Of a DNA stretch of 64,000 bases, positions 32,610 through 44,949 are shown one piece after another. Both the position numbers and the translations under genes were made by a program. The first letter of the stretch is position 1. Each line of letters starts with the position of its first letter. The DNA is from Limnoperna fortunei (lineage: Eukaryota; Mollusca; Bivalvia; Mytilida; Modiolidae): assembly GCA_944474755.1 (NCBI GenBank), contig OX104124.1:5172437-5236436 (forward strand), given 5' to 3'. Under the pieces are notes generated by a model. It had not been told where the DNA came from. It did no database searches and saw only the letters and a program-made list of their open reading frames with translations.

Positions 32610-35600
32610 TGTGTGTTGTTATGTCTTTAAACATATCATCACTGTTGTTTAATTGATAACTTCCCTTTACAAGTACAAAATGAAAATGTATTATTTTCTC
32701 AGCATTATGAAACTATTTTCCTATTTTGAACATAGCATTTAAAACCTTTGTTACTCCTGAGTAATTTTTTTCAAACACACAGTCCTTTCTAATTACCTCC
32801 TTTTGGGGTCTATGCGTTCAACACATAAATTTCTTGTATTTTACTATTAGCCATAATGGCTGTATTCAAAAACATTATTTATGTCTACATTTTATTTTCT
32901 GAACAACAAAATCAAAGATCAAGATCAGTATGCTACCAGTGCTTGCTGTACCAATTCGTTATGAAGGGTGTTATGTAAACAATCTTATGACAGGCGTAAC
33001 GTTAGTTGGTGTTTTTTAAATTATCTTTATTTTTGTTAACTTGTGTCATTTCTTCATGTGCAGGTATGTGGCAAACACATATTTAAATTAAAATTTATTT
33101 GAAATGAAAGTCTGTCACAGCCAACAAAAACACTGATTGTTAAATGTTATTTGTTACTTCTAAATCGCCCTTTTTCGATTTTTTTTCACTTTAAAATTGT
33201 GCTTAAAATAAAAATTGAACTCTTTTCCAGATTGAACTTATACCTTTCCCATTCAAATATACTATTTTATTAATTATTCAAGAAATGATTAAATCCAATA
33301 TTAAATTGTTTGATTGAATGTCATTGCATTTCATGTATGATCTGATTATAACACGTTACGAACTTATGAATTGTTGAAAACAAAAATCTTGTGACAAAAA
33401 TTTGTCTCTAAAATAGTGCAATTTGTTTTTATAGTTTAGTTTTGCACGAAAAAACTGGAGATGAGGAACATGCAAAACGAATGTGCTTATTATATTAATA
33501 TTTAGATCGGATCCTGTTTTTTTCAGAAAAACGTTCAGATGTTAAACGTTTGCCAGACAAGAAACATACTAATAAATTTCACAAATGAAACACTTTGCCA
33601 ATTGATTACTTTAATTGCAAAAAAGAAAAAAAGGAATTACATGTAATATCGCATTGTAATTATTGCAGCAAAAGTAAAGAAAAAAGTTTTCTTTGAAATA
33701 AAATGTAATAAAAGATTTGAATTTGGACTTGTTTATTTGAAAATTGTGTGACAATAATGTGTAATAATAAATTTTTAAAACCTTTATGATATTTGGATGA
33801 ATTAAGACTCTTTAACTCATCAGTAAAAAAGAACTTAAACATAAGTCTGTTACAAAAAAGCATATGAAGATGCGTAGACCTTTTCCAATTACTAGTGTTA
33901 TTGCCAATAATCCTGTCAATCAAATATGTGCTGGAGATAAATAAGCGTGTGGTGTAACAAAAAATGTAAAAAGTCAAATGTACTCATAACTAGTTAGGTA
34001 AAAAGTAAATTAGATTAACTTTTTGGCTATTTTGACTGCCTCAGTGGGGTGTATTTAAAAACATTTCAAAATTTAATACATCTATATCTTTTTTCTGTGT
34101 CACTTGTATGCCATCAGGATCATTAACTTAAATAATTGAAAATATTTGATTTCACCCACCACCCTCATTCCCTTGTACATGTATAGATAATGTACAGAGA
34201 AGCTATACCAAAACAAACAGCTAGGATCAAATTATATATCTGTATGTTAAACTGAGAAAACTAGAATTGAACCATAGATCAAAGTGGAATAAATAAGAAC
34301 AAATTTAAATAATTGAATACATTATGTTATTTTTTCATGAAACATAAAAGCATATTAAACCCTTATGCCATACCCGACTAAAGTAGGTTTTACTAGTTAG
34401 ATTGTCAACAAAGGTTAAGTAAAATTAGGACAGATTCAGAATAATCTAGTAACAATCAGTACAATTCAGCAAATTGTATAAACGTTCTTAATACTATGCC
34501 AGCACCATTTCAAACTTGACATTGAAAGGGTGTACTTTTAATAATTACTAAACATTACTCAATTTCTTTAAAGAAACACATATAGTTTCAGCTGTACTGG
34601 CAAAATGGTAATTTAGGTAATCTATGTTAAACTGCCATTAGGTTTGAAAATGTGTTTCTGCGGTACTAATAACTGGTGTGTGCATAGTTAATATGGTTTA
34701 AATTTATCTTCATTACAATATACCAACACTTACTTATGCAGTAGTAAAACTTGTTTTCATTTAAATGGGATCCAAAATTAACCATGCTGTCTGTGCTTTC
34801 AAATAACAAACAATTATTGCATATATCTCCACATGCTAATATCTACAAGTGTTTGCACATACGAATATAGAAAACACAATCCACGAAGGTGTTATTAAAA
34901 ATGTTAAGAATTAAAAAGTTATAGTTGCTGTTAAAAGCTATTGTTGGCTACTACGCGGCTACAATTACAAAAAGCACCGACATGATATTCGATATTAGTT
35001 CTACAACAGCATAATTACTTTATTCGTATTTTATTGAAAAGCGTCACTGTAGCTGTGCTAAGATTTTTAAGCTAAGCCTAAATGGTGGGTTTTACAAGTT
35101 GTTAATAGTAACTTTTGTATGATTGTTCAGTTAAATCGTTATCAAGAAATGGATATAATTCTAGAACACAGTTTTGATTTGTTTGAAATGTGAACTTTAA
35201 CCTGCTGATTTCAATATGTTCTCGATTGCAACAAATATGACCATATTTTAGTATAAAAGGCGTAAGAAGAAATCATAATATGTCGGTATAGACACAGTGT
35301 CCAAAAAATGTCGGAGTTGCAAAATGTGTCAAATTCAACTTATCCGTATTATTTTTTTTTGACAACATCATAATTATCTTCCAAATTTAACTATAATAGT
35401 GTCTATCAATAAAAGTAATTCAGAGATACATTTTACCAACATTATTTTTATTTTACGAAAGGAACTTTCATTTTGTTACGCTAAACGTCTTTTTGTGGGC
35501 GTTTGCAGATAATACTTGTATGGCATTGGTACTCTTATTCCAGAGTTGCGTTTGCATACAAGCGATTCGCTTTGTTTTTTTATTTGCAAAACATTTACAT

Positions 35601-36950
35601 GTTTACATGTGAGGTAATTAATGCCTGGAATTGCGTGTTAATTTTACTTTACACCTGTATTCTATGGTTATTTTCATTCAATTCGAATCGCGCATTTTGA
35701 TTGATCCAACAAACTTCTAAATATATTAACTGGTGTCATAAAAAATCAGGACTGGAATCAGGTTTTGATCTACACATTCTGCCTGTGAAAAAGAGATGAG
35801 GAAGACAGCTATGAGTTTCAAAATGAGTTTTTCCCTTTTTAAATGTTAAAGCTGATGATTTATATTAGATCTTAATGGATTTTTAATGTATATATAGACA
35901 TTCCTGATTTTATCTGTATTCATGTGTATATATATTAAAAGTTATCCTTGCATTTAAACTGTTTCTTAAGAGGGAAGGTGTTATGAGGTACTTGCTTCTT
36001 TGGCCTTATATGTGAATTTAATATTTGTTTGGACTAATATTTGGTTTTGTATATGTTTACAACAAAGTTTTACAATATAATTACATTGTATTCTTTTAAA
36101 TTGAGTGTTGTTTACTTGAGGCAAAAATATTCTAGAACTGTTAAGTGTGCAATAATAATAAACAAGTCAGATACTAAACGGTTGAATAATATATTGACTG
36201 CTGTGAAAAAAAGGGAAACAAACAAATATTAAGCTGTTTATTTGCGAAGTAATATAAATTATATGTGGTTTCTTAATAATTCAAAAGAACTTTTGGAAAA
36301 TTTAAAATCTAGATCGATGTATATAATTTCATTTGTTAGAACCTTTGACTTTTCAATGTTTATACTACCTTGCCGCACGATAAAATAAAAATCCCGTCTG
36401 AAGGAAATCGTACATAAACCCTTCCTTTCCATATATACCACAAATATGTAGTTTTAAGTTACGAACTAAAAACAAATTATACTACAGCGAAGAGCAGGTT
36501 TATTGAATGCTAGATTTTCTGATCGACAACAAATTTGTGACATTTGATGACTTGCTTTTTCTGTAGAAAAACGAAATTCCAATGGATAAACACTTTGCTC
36601 CACTCATTGCCGATTTGTTCCTGTATTCTTACAAAATTCTCTGTTCTTTGTGATGCTTAAGTTTGGTTAAATTTGAGACTCATTTTCCAGTTTATTTTGA
36701 ACACAATTAAATTAAACAAAGTCAGAAAGTTTGTATTATTTATATAAATATTTAAAAAATAACTTGAAATCAGAAGCAGTTACAATTAAATAAACAATCC
36801 ATTTATATTCTTAATTTTCGAATTACATATTGACTTTAGACATCCTCTTTGGAACCCCACTTCTAAATATTATGTAACATCTCTTGTACTCTTAGATAAT
36901 CCTAGATAAAAGCCATGTATTTGTATTATGCTTAGAAACATATCTTAGTT
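32610..36950. other. Intron-like stretch
   Basis: Only the dispersed repeat at 35625-35840 was recognised. Otherwise AT-rich DNA with short chance frames. Confidence 0.5.
35625..35840 (+). repeat. Dispersed repeat, copy 2 of a pair
   Basis: This is the partner of 9575-9785, with the same block order and more divergence near its end (AAAATGAGTTTTT against AAACTGAGTTTTT). No coding frame is shared. Confidence 0.7.
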
Positions 36951-36956
36951 TAAAAA

Positions 36957-37385
36957 AATAAAGAAGACCGACTGAACAACATTAGCCAAATGACAGTTAC
37001 AAATCCAGATATAGACAAACACAACACAAAAGCCGAAGACATAAAACACAGAAAGAGAGTAACCGTAACCCAATAAATCTATGGGAGCACTCAGGACGAC
37101 TAAGCAGTGCTTGCCTCTAATTAGACACCCGTCGAGTTGCTCATTGTCATGTCTAGGGAAAAGTCCAGGTATAGGAAACACAACATATGACTACCTACGA
37201 CTCAGCGAAAATGTCAGATCGTATTCGAGACACTGATTTCCTATAACGATCAATTAAGTCATGGTGACGACCATAGAACGTCTGGAGAGATAACATCAAC
37301 CTAGGTATAACAAAGCCTTGTTTGAGTAGTTTAGCAGTCAACATCAGTGATCGGTCTAGAAAATCGGAATACCGATCGCAGGGTT
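36957..37385 (-). pseudogene. Retroelement relic: reverse-transcriptase ORF end plus 3' region
   Basis: Minus-strand frame from 37385: DRYSDFLDRSLMLTAKLLKQ, GFVIPRLMLSLQTFYGR, HHDLIDRYRKSVSRI, RSDIFAES, stop at 37195. This is the best-preserved C-terminus of the family in the window. The 3' region runs to 36957. Truncated upstream, as is usual for such insertions, so no catalytic YxDD box is present. Confidence 0.7.
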
Positions 37386-37618
37386 TAGAGAAATGTGTAT
37401 TTGTAAAGAAAAATAAACACGTTGGTAACATATGACATATATAAGCCACAACAAATTCACGGTCGACCAGAAAACATATGACGGTATGTGGATTACTGTT
37501 GTGTCAATTTGTTATGATTCTGCATTGAATAGCTATTTTGCATAAGCACATATAAATAGTGGTCAACATATACTAGTACTGGTTTAAAGTCTATGCCCAG
37601 ACATACCAGTGAACAGAT

Positions 37619-37846
37619 TTGGTAGAGATGAAACTACAGACAAGGGTGATCACTGAACGGGGACATGAGATGTATAAAGAACATATCTACACATATAGTC
37701 AGGAATTCTCCAATGCAGGGAAAGCAGCAGTCGATTTAACTAAAGCATGGGAAAGGCCTACTCAGCGATCCCGGAAATGGTCCAAACCGCATTTCAAAAA
37801 AGCTTTCCGCCTTTCCAAAAATTTCAAGAAAGAAAATAGAAAGTGA
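37619..37846 (+). other. Unrecognised 75-residue frame
   Basis: A plus-strand frame, MVEMKLQTRVITERGHEMYK onward, Lys/Arg-rich and ending NFKKENRK. Its composition is more protein-like than neighbouring chance frames. About 350 bp downstream, a plus frame with HLLSECRKFKHLNIID (38211-38258) resembles the region before a retroelement zinc knuckle. The two could be parts of one dead retroelement gag-like gene, but no second line of evidence exists. Confidence 0.2.
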
Positions 37847-38299
37847 CATACTTTCTGAAATATAGGCAGCAAACCAAAAACCAGAGTATTCAGTAGTTTT
37901 GACCTATTTTGACACCTCAGCCAGGGTAAAGCCAACAAGTAGCAAATTGCCCACAAATATCCAGTCGAAATAGAAGGAAAGAGTAACTTATAAACAAATT
38001 CATGTTTTCCTTTTTCCTCCATTTACATTCCTCTGTGATTTATTGAGTGGCATGACAGCAGAAACAAATTTTTCTTTGGTTCAGATTCAGAAATAAAAGA
38101 AAAAAACAGAGAAACAATTAAAACAAAACTGACTGTCAACAAAACACTAATTACTGAATCCAAATAACAACAACAAGTCAGAACTAGCGACTCAGTACAC
38201 AAAAGCGAACATTTGCTCAGTGAGTGTAGAAAATTTAAGCACTTGAACATTATTGATCCGAAGGTTTTACTAACAAAATAATTTAACATGCTTCAAATG

Positions 38300-40090
38300 T
38301 TTACATGGAAATCATCTATCTCTTAATTGTGACAGGCAAGTTGGGTTGAATGTAATAATAACTTAGCTGCCAAGCATGTCTTTGATAATACAAAACCGCA
38401 AAACCAAAGTTCGAATGAATTCAACGGGGAAATCGTTATCTCCAGATGTACTCAAATTTGCGGTTAGTAAATTCTTGGGCAAGTCATGTGCTCAGATTGT
38501 ATTAGTCAATATTTACAATACTTATTTACAAGTACCGCCACAACGTATCTATCGCCATAATAGAAAAAAAGACAAATTGTACATTCGCGAGGAAAAAACT
38601 GTTCAACAAGTTCGAAATAAATAGTAATCTAGAACAATACTCCTTGACTAGTTGTAGTGGACGTTCCACAATGCTAGAGAGAAAGGCAAAATGATTAGTT
38701 GTAGAGACGCTTGACCAGAGTTACAGCATCAAACTTTACTCAATAACTGATTATGACTCAATATCAAACACCCGGCATAAAACCCTACATGTAAAAATCT
38801 TTTATTCTCACTTTAAATCTAAAACATTAATGATATCGTCTTTTGATGAATACTACTAACTGTAACATAATACGGCATTTTTTCCTTGTATCTTTTTATT
38901 GATTAATCATACTTAATCTGTGTGTAGTACCAAATCATTCTTTAATATTTCTTGTTAAACAACGGTTAATGTCACCTGATCAAATTCCTTACACAAATAC
39001 AATTGAAATAGGCGGGGCTTAACTATGGTATAATCAACAATTTGTTTAGTTATTCCATAGTGCTAGCCCCACTTCTTACCGTCTTTTAAAATATCAAATG
39101 AACTACATTTATCGTCTAGCACCTGATCGTCTGACAACAATAATGTCGCGTCCATTTTAAATTCTATTGATTGAATTGTGTAACAAAAAAACATACATGC
39201 CAAGCCTTTTACCACTTATCGTATTCGACGCAAGCGTCTCATAGGCTAAATACGTTAAATGGTAAAGATGTGGTATATATAATACGGATATACTGTGGAA
39301 ATACCGGTTGTTTCCCTAATCCGAAAGCAATTTTGTTAACCAAATCCATCAAAAGTTTCTTTTTGACGACTTTTACTAAATTTCACTATTTTCCCTTTAC
39401 CTGTTTGAATTTTAATTTCTATAGCTCTTCAATAAAATATATGTTATTTGTTCATTTTCAACAAATCTTCCGTGTTTTAATCTGTCTTTTGTGTAATAAA
39501 CGGGATTCGAGGCGGTTGTTTGTGTATTGACGACGATGAACGACACTGTAAAATACCTGGGCACATCATCTTCAACTTAAAATAAACAATTGTTCCTGAC
39601 ATCATATCAAGCTAGTTTTGGTATCCAATGAAGCTTAGATTTTCATTTGGTGCAGAAAAAGTGCGGAATTTTCATATCCGTAAATTTCAAGCTCAACTAC
39701 TGAGATAAAACATTCAAACTGACAGCGCTTTACGTTATATAGATGGAAACTACTCCTCGTATGCTTAAACTGCAATATTGTTTTTCTTTTAAACGAACAA
39801 CCGTTGTTTGAATTTTACGTCAGGAACATATATTCATTTTGGTTGATAGTAACTGTGTAAGACTTGCGGAAATTATTTGACAGTATGATATAGAGTCTTT
39901 GCCAATGGAGAATATCGACGCTGCGACGTCAACGATAAACATGTCAAATGGTATCAGTAACCATTAATAATTCTTTAAAATATCATATCCAAACGATTTT
40001 CTAGATCGCTGTTGATAATTTTTTAATTATTATAAATCTGCACATAAAAGATAAATATTTATATTTACCCAACCCCGAAAACATATATAA
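38300..40090. other. Intron-like stretch before the minisatellite
   Basis: No element recognised. The 119-residue plus frame at 39171-39530 is Phe/Ser/Leu-rich, as expected for translated AT-rich DNA, and shows no domain. Confidence 0.45.
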
Positions 40091-40097
40091 CATTAAC

Positions 40098-41245
40098 TAA
40101 TCTAGTATATCTGGAAAGTCTAGTGTATCTGGTAAGTCTAGTATATCTGGTAAGTCTAGTATATCTGGTAAGTCTAGTGTATTTTTTAAGTCTAGTGCAT
40201 CTAGTAAGTCTAGTGTATCTGGTAAGTCTAGTGTATCTGGTAAGTCTAGTGTATCTGGTAAGTCTATTATATCTGGTAAGTCTAGTGTATCTGGTAAGTC
40301 TAGTGTATCTGGTAAGTCTAGTACATCTAGTAAGTCTTGTATATCTGGTAAGTCTAGTGCATCTAGTAAGTCTAGTGTATCTGGTAAGTCTAGTGCATCT
40401 AGTAAGTCTAGTGTATCTGGTAAGTCTAGTGTATCTGGTAAGTCTAGTGTATCTGGTAAGTCTACTATATCTGGTATGTCTTGTATATCTGGTAAGTCTA
40501 GTGTATCTGGTAAGTCTAGTGTATCTGGTAAATCTAGTATATCCGGTAAGTCTAGTGTATCTGGTAAGTCTAGTATATCAGGTAAGTCTAGTGTATCTGA
40601 TAAGTCTAGTGTATCTGGTAAGTCAAGTGTATCTGGTAGGTCTAGCATATCTGGTAAGTCTAGTATATCTGGTAAGTCTAGTGTATCTGGTAAGTCTAGT
40701 GTATCTGGTAAGTCTAGTATATCTGGTAAGTCTAGTGTATTTGGTAAGTCTAGTGTATCTGGTAAGTCTATTACATCTGGTATGTCTTGTATATCTGGTA
40801 AGTCTAGTGTATCTGGTAAGTCTAGTGTATCTGGTAAGTCTAGTGTATCTGGTAACTCTAGTATATCTGGTTAGTCTAGTATATCTGGTAAGTCTAGTGT
40901 GTCTAGTAAGTCTAGTGTATCTGGTAAGTCTAGTTTATCTGGTAAGTCTAGTATATCTGGTAGTCTAGTGTATCTGGTAAGTCTAGTATATCTGGTAAGT
41001 CTAGTGTGTCTAGTAAGTCTAGTGTATCTGGTAAGTCTAGTTAATCTGGTAAGTCTAGTATATCTGGTAAGTCTAGTGTAACTGGTAAGTCTAGTGTATC
41101 TGGTAAGTCGAGTGTATCTGGTAAGTCTAGTGTATCTGGTAAGTCTAGTATATCTGGTAAGTCTAGTATATCTGGTAAATCTAGTGTATCTGGTAAGTCT
41201 AGTGTATCGGGTGAGTCTAGTGTATTTGGTAAGTCTACTGTATTT
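40098..41245. repeat. 18-bp minisatellite, about 60 copies
   Basis: The unit is GTGTATCTGGTAAGTCTA with variants (GTATATCTGG, GTGCATCTAG, GTTTATCTGG), running unbroken for about 1.15 kb. Because 18 is divisible by three, every frame is long and open: LVYLVS and SGKSSV on the plus strand, LDLPDT on the minus strand. There is no evidence of a gene: no extra domain, no start context, and stops and frame jumps occur near 40872 and 40960. Each plus-strand unit contains CTGGTAAGT, a near-perfect 5' splice-site consensus. Confidence 0.97.
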
Positions 41246-41352
41246 ATGTCGATAAAAAATATCTTTAATCATTAATATTACAGCTAAATAAAAAAGAGTC
41301 TCACTCATGCAGCAAGAATGGACTATGCTGCTATCGTTATTCACAAGTAGTG

Positions 41353-41479
41353 TCAGTTTTCCTACGAAAGTTCACGATTTTCCCCTTGGCAATTAAGCTC
41401 CCTTCCAGAACAAAAACTATATGCCATGATTTAAATGACAAATTGCTGAAAGGTCGCGTTAACCAAAACAAACAAACAC
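41353..41479 (+). mobile_element. Degenerate SINE fragment
   Basis: A worn copy of the SINE 3' half directly after the 18-bp minisatellite: GTCAGTTTTCCTACGAAAG, GCCATGATTTAAATGACAAA, TTGCTGAAAG, GCGTTAACC, then AAAC repeats. Confidence 0.65.
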
Positions 41480-43378
41480 TATTTATTTAATGATAGATTG
41501 TAGATAAATTCTACATAGTAGATTCAGTGTTCACAACTGAATTGTAACCATGCACTTTGTATTATGCCTTATATGTTTTTAAAGTTTTCGTTGCTTTGTG
41601 GTTTCATTGTTTTTAATTTTCACATGAGGTCTTGTTTGTGAATAGCTGGTATGAACAACAGATGAAAAGTTTTATTTGGACTTATTTTTTTGCTTAATTT
41701 AGCTTATTGAAGGTTGCTGGCGAACTTCATTATTTACATTCTTTTCGTTATGTATATTAATTTCTTTCAATTTATATTTTATTTTTAAAAATTTTGTTCT
41801 TACAGATGATTGGCCTCTTGAAAACAATTTACAACTCACGATTTCAAACAGCGGAGTTTTCGTTATCCATGATGGAAACAAGTGCAGCAGATAACACACT
41901 GTCATTTAAATACAATAACGCAAATGCAGTTAATAATCTTTACATATACTGTCCAAACATATCTTTATTTGTTTGAAAAGATAAATGTGTTCGAGCCAAC
42001 CTACTAAAAGTCCATTCTTACAAAGGCAGTGATGGATAAAAATACAGTTGATAATCTTGGCGAGGAATGTGTTAAGTTGGATATAACAGGGGAATGACTC
42101 AAATCAAATCTTGGATATCAAGAACATTAATTTTAGAATTAAGATTGTATATAAACCGAAACTGTGTCCATGAAAAACCTTGTGATCTTTGGATACATTT
42201 TCTATGTAAACTAGATACAATACCACATTTAGGAAAAGTTTGGCTGTCTTTTGACAGAATTCTTAAAAAACGAACAAGCATTTGGTTGCAAAAATTGTAA
42301 ATGGTCAATATCATTCACCTCAACCAAAGATGTGCACATCGTGCAATACAAAACAGAAGTTAGATACTGAAGAATAAGTAACTTTATTTTTCTTTTTGCC
42401 GAGGTACAAAACCAGTTTATTGAGATTTGCTCATGCATGATTGTTAAAAAATGGAGTGGCCGATTTGCTATTGTCAACAGAAAATTGAATGTTTTTTTCT
42501 GTTAGATATATAACTAATCGTATAAAAAGGAGTAATGAAAAAGTTAGAAAGCTGTTGGAGGTAATTTCGTACCTCAAATAAAAAAAAAATAAAATGATTA
42601 AAGCAATCAATAATCGCAAAAGAAAAAAACTGAAATCATCATTTTTCAACCAGAATAAAAATAGAAATACAGCTATATCTGGTGTTATGGACAGCTGCCC
42701 CAGCAAAATGATCATGGTAAAATTATAGACAGCTGCCCCAGCAAAATGATCATGGTAAAACACACGTTTTAAAACAAAACAATTAGAAAATGAAAATGCC
42801 GAAATGAGAGAAGAAATTGACGAAATTCTACAAAGTAAGGAAATCTGTACAATTAAAAATGGAAAATATTTTGACTGAATTAGAGAGGTTTATGCTACTT
42901 TACTTGCCGTTAATGTCGAGGAAAAATGTGGAACATGCTGTAAGAACGGTTTTGCAAAAACGTACTGGGATGGATGCAGGGAGACTACCCAGAAAACGTT
43001 TGCAGAAATAATTATGGTTGAAGCAACAGCTCTATCTCAAATACAGAGTTTCGAGTCAATGGTTGGAAGCAACAACACAATGCATGCTGATAGAACAGAG
43101 AGAAAGGGGCGAGAGTATGGGTGGTTCCAAATAGGTCCATATTCCGGGAAGTAAAGCCTGGGTTCTTTGGAATAGGATGAAATACAGATTTTTTTGGAGC
43201 GTGATAAAAGAATTTTTTAATTTATGAATTATCTACCTTAACAGACCAGGAACATATAGAAAACAGACCTTTAATGGCCTGTATGATCCAGCAGCATGAC
43301 CATGTCGCGGCATGAATCACAATAGCGGGGATGCTCATGATAAAAGGAGGCAATTAGAGGACTATTTGAATTAGATAA
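41480..43378. other. Intron-like stretch with worn repeat sequence
   Basis: Contains the short duplication at 42690-42756 and several short frames (42094, 42817) with no recognised domain. They precede the repeat copy at 43379-43990 and may belong to the same decayed element. Confidence 0.4.
42680..42756. repeat. Short direct duplication
   Basis: GACAGCTGCCCCAGCAAAATGATCATGGTAAAA occurs twice in a row, at about 42690 and 42728. The sequence is noncoding as far as I can see. Confidence 0.85.
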
Positions 43379-43640
43379 TCAATTGCTGTTAGACATTTTG
43401 GCTGTTTGGGAAAAACAGGGAAACTCTTTAAAACTTATTGAAGAACATAAAGTCCCCAAAACACGCAACTGTACACTTGCAGAAAACTGGAAACTGTAAA
43501 TGATGTCATTATGAATGGCATCTATGACTTTGTTAGCGAATAGTAAAGAAACAAAACAACTAAGTTCTTGTTCATCTTTGTATGTGTTAACTGGTTTGAA
43601 CAATCTAAGATTTCGAATTCTAAAGTACATGGAACTTTAT
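43379..43640 (-). pseudogene. Fragment related to the broken ORF at 52.2-52.4 kb
   Basis: The minus frame contains RLFKPVNTYKDEQELSCF and FANKVIDAIHNDII, aligning with RLFKQIVVNTYKYEQEPSTF and LATKVIDDIHLGNIA at 52188-52418. DNA similarity continues to about 43990 and 52720 (TTTTGAGTTGAATAAAGT; CTTCACTGGATATTCCGAG against CTTCAATGGATATTTCGAG). It is thus a second copy of the same repeat, with reading frame partly kept. Confidence 0.5.
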
Positions 43641-44670
43641 AAAAAAGACAGTTATGGATGACTTGGGACATTCCAGATAAGAATAAAGAAGCAGTCTTTT
43701 GAGTTGAATAAAGTGTCAGTATATGATTGTATACAATTATTCTCATTCTTGGAATTTATCTGTGGTTTGTCGTTTTGGAATGGCACTGTTCACACGTTAA
43801 AGCACATTAGTCATCATTTCTTCACTGGATATTCCGAGTGTTGTTTTAAAAAGATGTTTGCAAAGGTTACTTATTTCTTCTGGATAAACTATAAATCAAG
43901 GTTACAAGAAAAAGCCACTCATCCATGCCTTTTAAAATTTTTTACTAAAGATACAAATTCCTTGTCGAAAAGATATTCTCTTGTTTGAAAATATGGTTGC
44001 AAATAGTTTTCACAACTTTGAATTCACTATACGTAAATGTGCTACGATGATTGTTGACTATTACTGACTAGTGATTCATGATACCCATCCTTTTTAATCA
44101 ACTATAACTCACATACTACAGTAATGGAAGGTTTGGAATTCAAAAAAACCTAGTTTAACCCACCATTTCTTTTGAAATGCATGTAACAAATCAGGAACAT
44201 TGCTGTAGTTACTTTATTTTTTATTGTTGATACTGGAGTTCGGCGGTTTGCCGATTTTGATTTGTGGTTAATCTTTTTTTACACTTTCCTGGGTGTTCGG
44301 TATTTTGTTATTACCTTCATTCGTTAGGTAAAACTGAATTTTTTTTATATAATTCTTAAAATATCAAGTACCTTAGTAATTACAATCCGTGTTTCACTCT
44401 GTATGTTTTATTTACTGCTTAATTAGTGATCCACTGGTTAAAGACAACATAATCAGGATTCCTGTCTGATTTCGAATTGCTATAATGATTCTCAATAAAC
44501 ATTTTAGTTCAAATGTTACTTAATTAATAAGGACTGGCATTTTTTCCATTAAATGAGATGGGCCAATCTTCAGAATGGAACAACAATCATTTAGTCGTCT
44601 TACGTCTGCATTCTTATATAAGCTTTGAAACCCTTTAATGCAACATTGTGACATAAAATGCATGATATTA

Positions 44671-44942
44671 GGGGCCTCTGTGGCCGAGTGGTCTAGGTAG
44701 TTCGTATACCATTGATCACGTGGTCTGTCAACACTGAGATTGCGGGTTCGATTCTCACTGCAGGCAGGGTGTACTCGACTCCAATCTTAATTGACAAGGA
44801 TTGCAAGTTTTCCTACCGCAGATCGGGGGTTCTCTCCGGGTACTCCGGCTTCCTCCCCCAATAAAAACTGGACGCCATGAAATAGCTGAAAAATTGCTGA
44901 AAGTGGCGTTAAAACACCATTCAAACAAACAAAACAAACAAA
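44671..44942 (+). mobile_element. Full-length tRNA-headed SINE
   Basis: The same family as at 32006 and nearly identical: A box in TGGCCGAGTGG, B box GGGTTCGATTC, body, GGCGTTAAAACACC, AAAC tail. GATATTA is repeated on both sides (44664-44670, 44943-44949). Both full copies could keep pol III promoter activity, judging by the intact boxes. Confidence 0.92.
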
Positions 44943-44949
44943 GATATTA

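Noticed and set aside
38169..38281. Plus frame with HLLSECRKFK, like the region before a retroelement zinc knuckle
   Set aside because: Too short, the CCHC motif itself is not present, and no polymerase follows.
40123..40968. 281-residue frame of LVYLVS repeats
   Set aside because: Translation of the 18-bp minisatellite, with equally open frames on both strands and no flanking domain.
42817..43011. 64-residue Arg/Lys-rich plus frame
   Set aside because: No domain and no relative elsewhere in the window.
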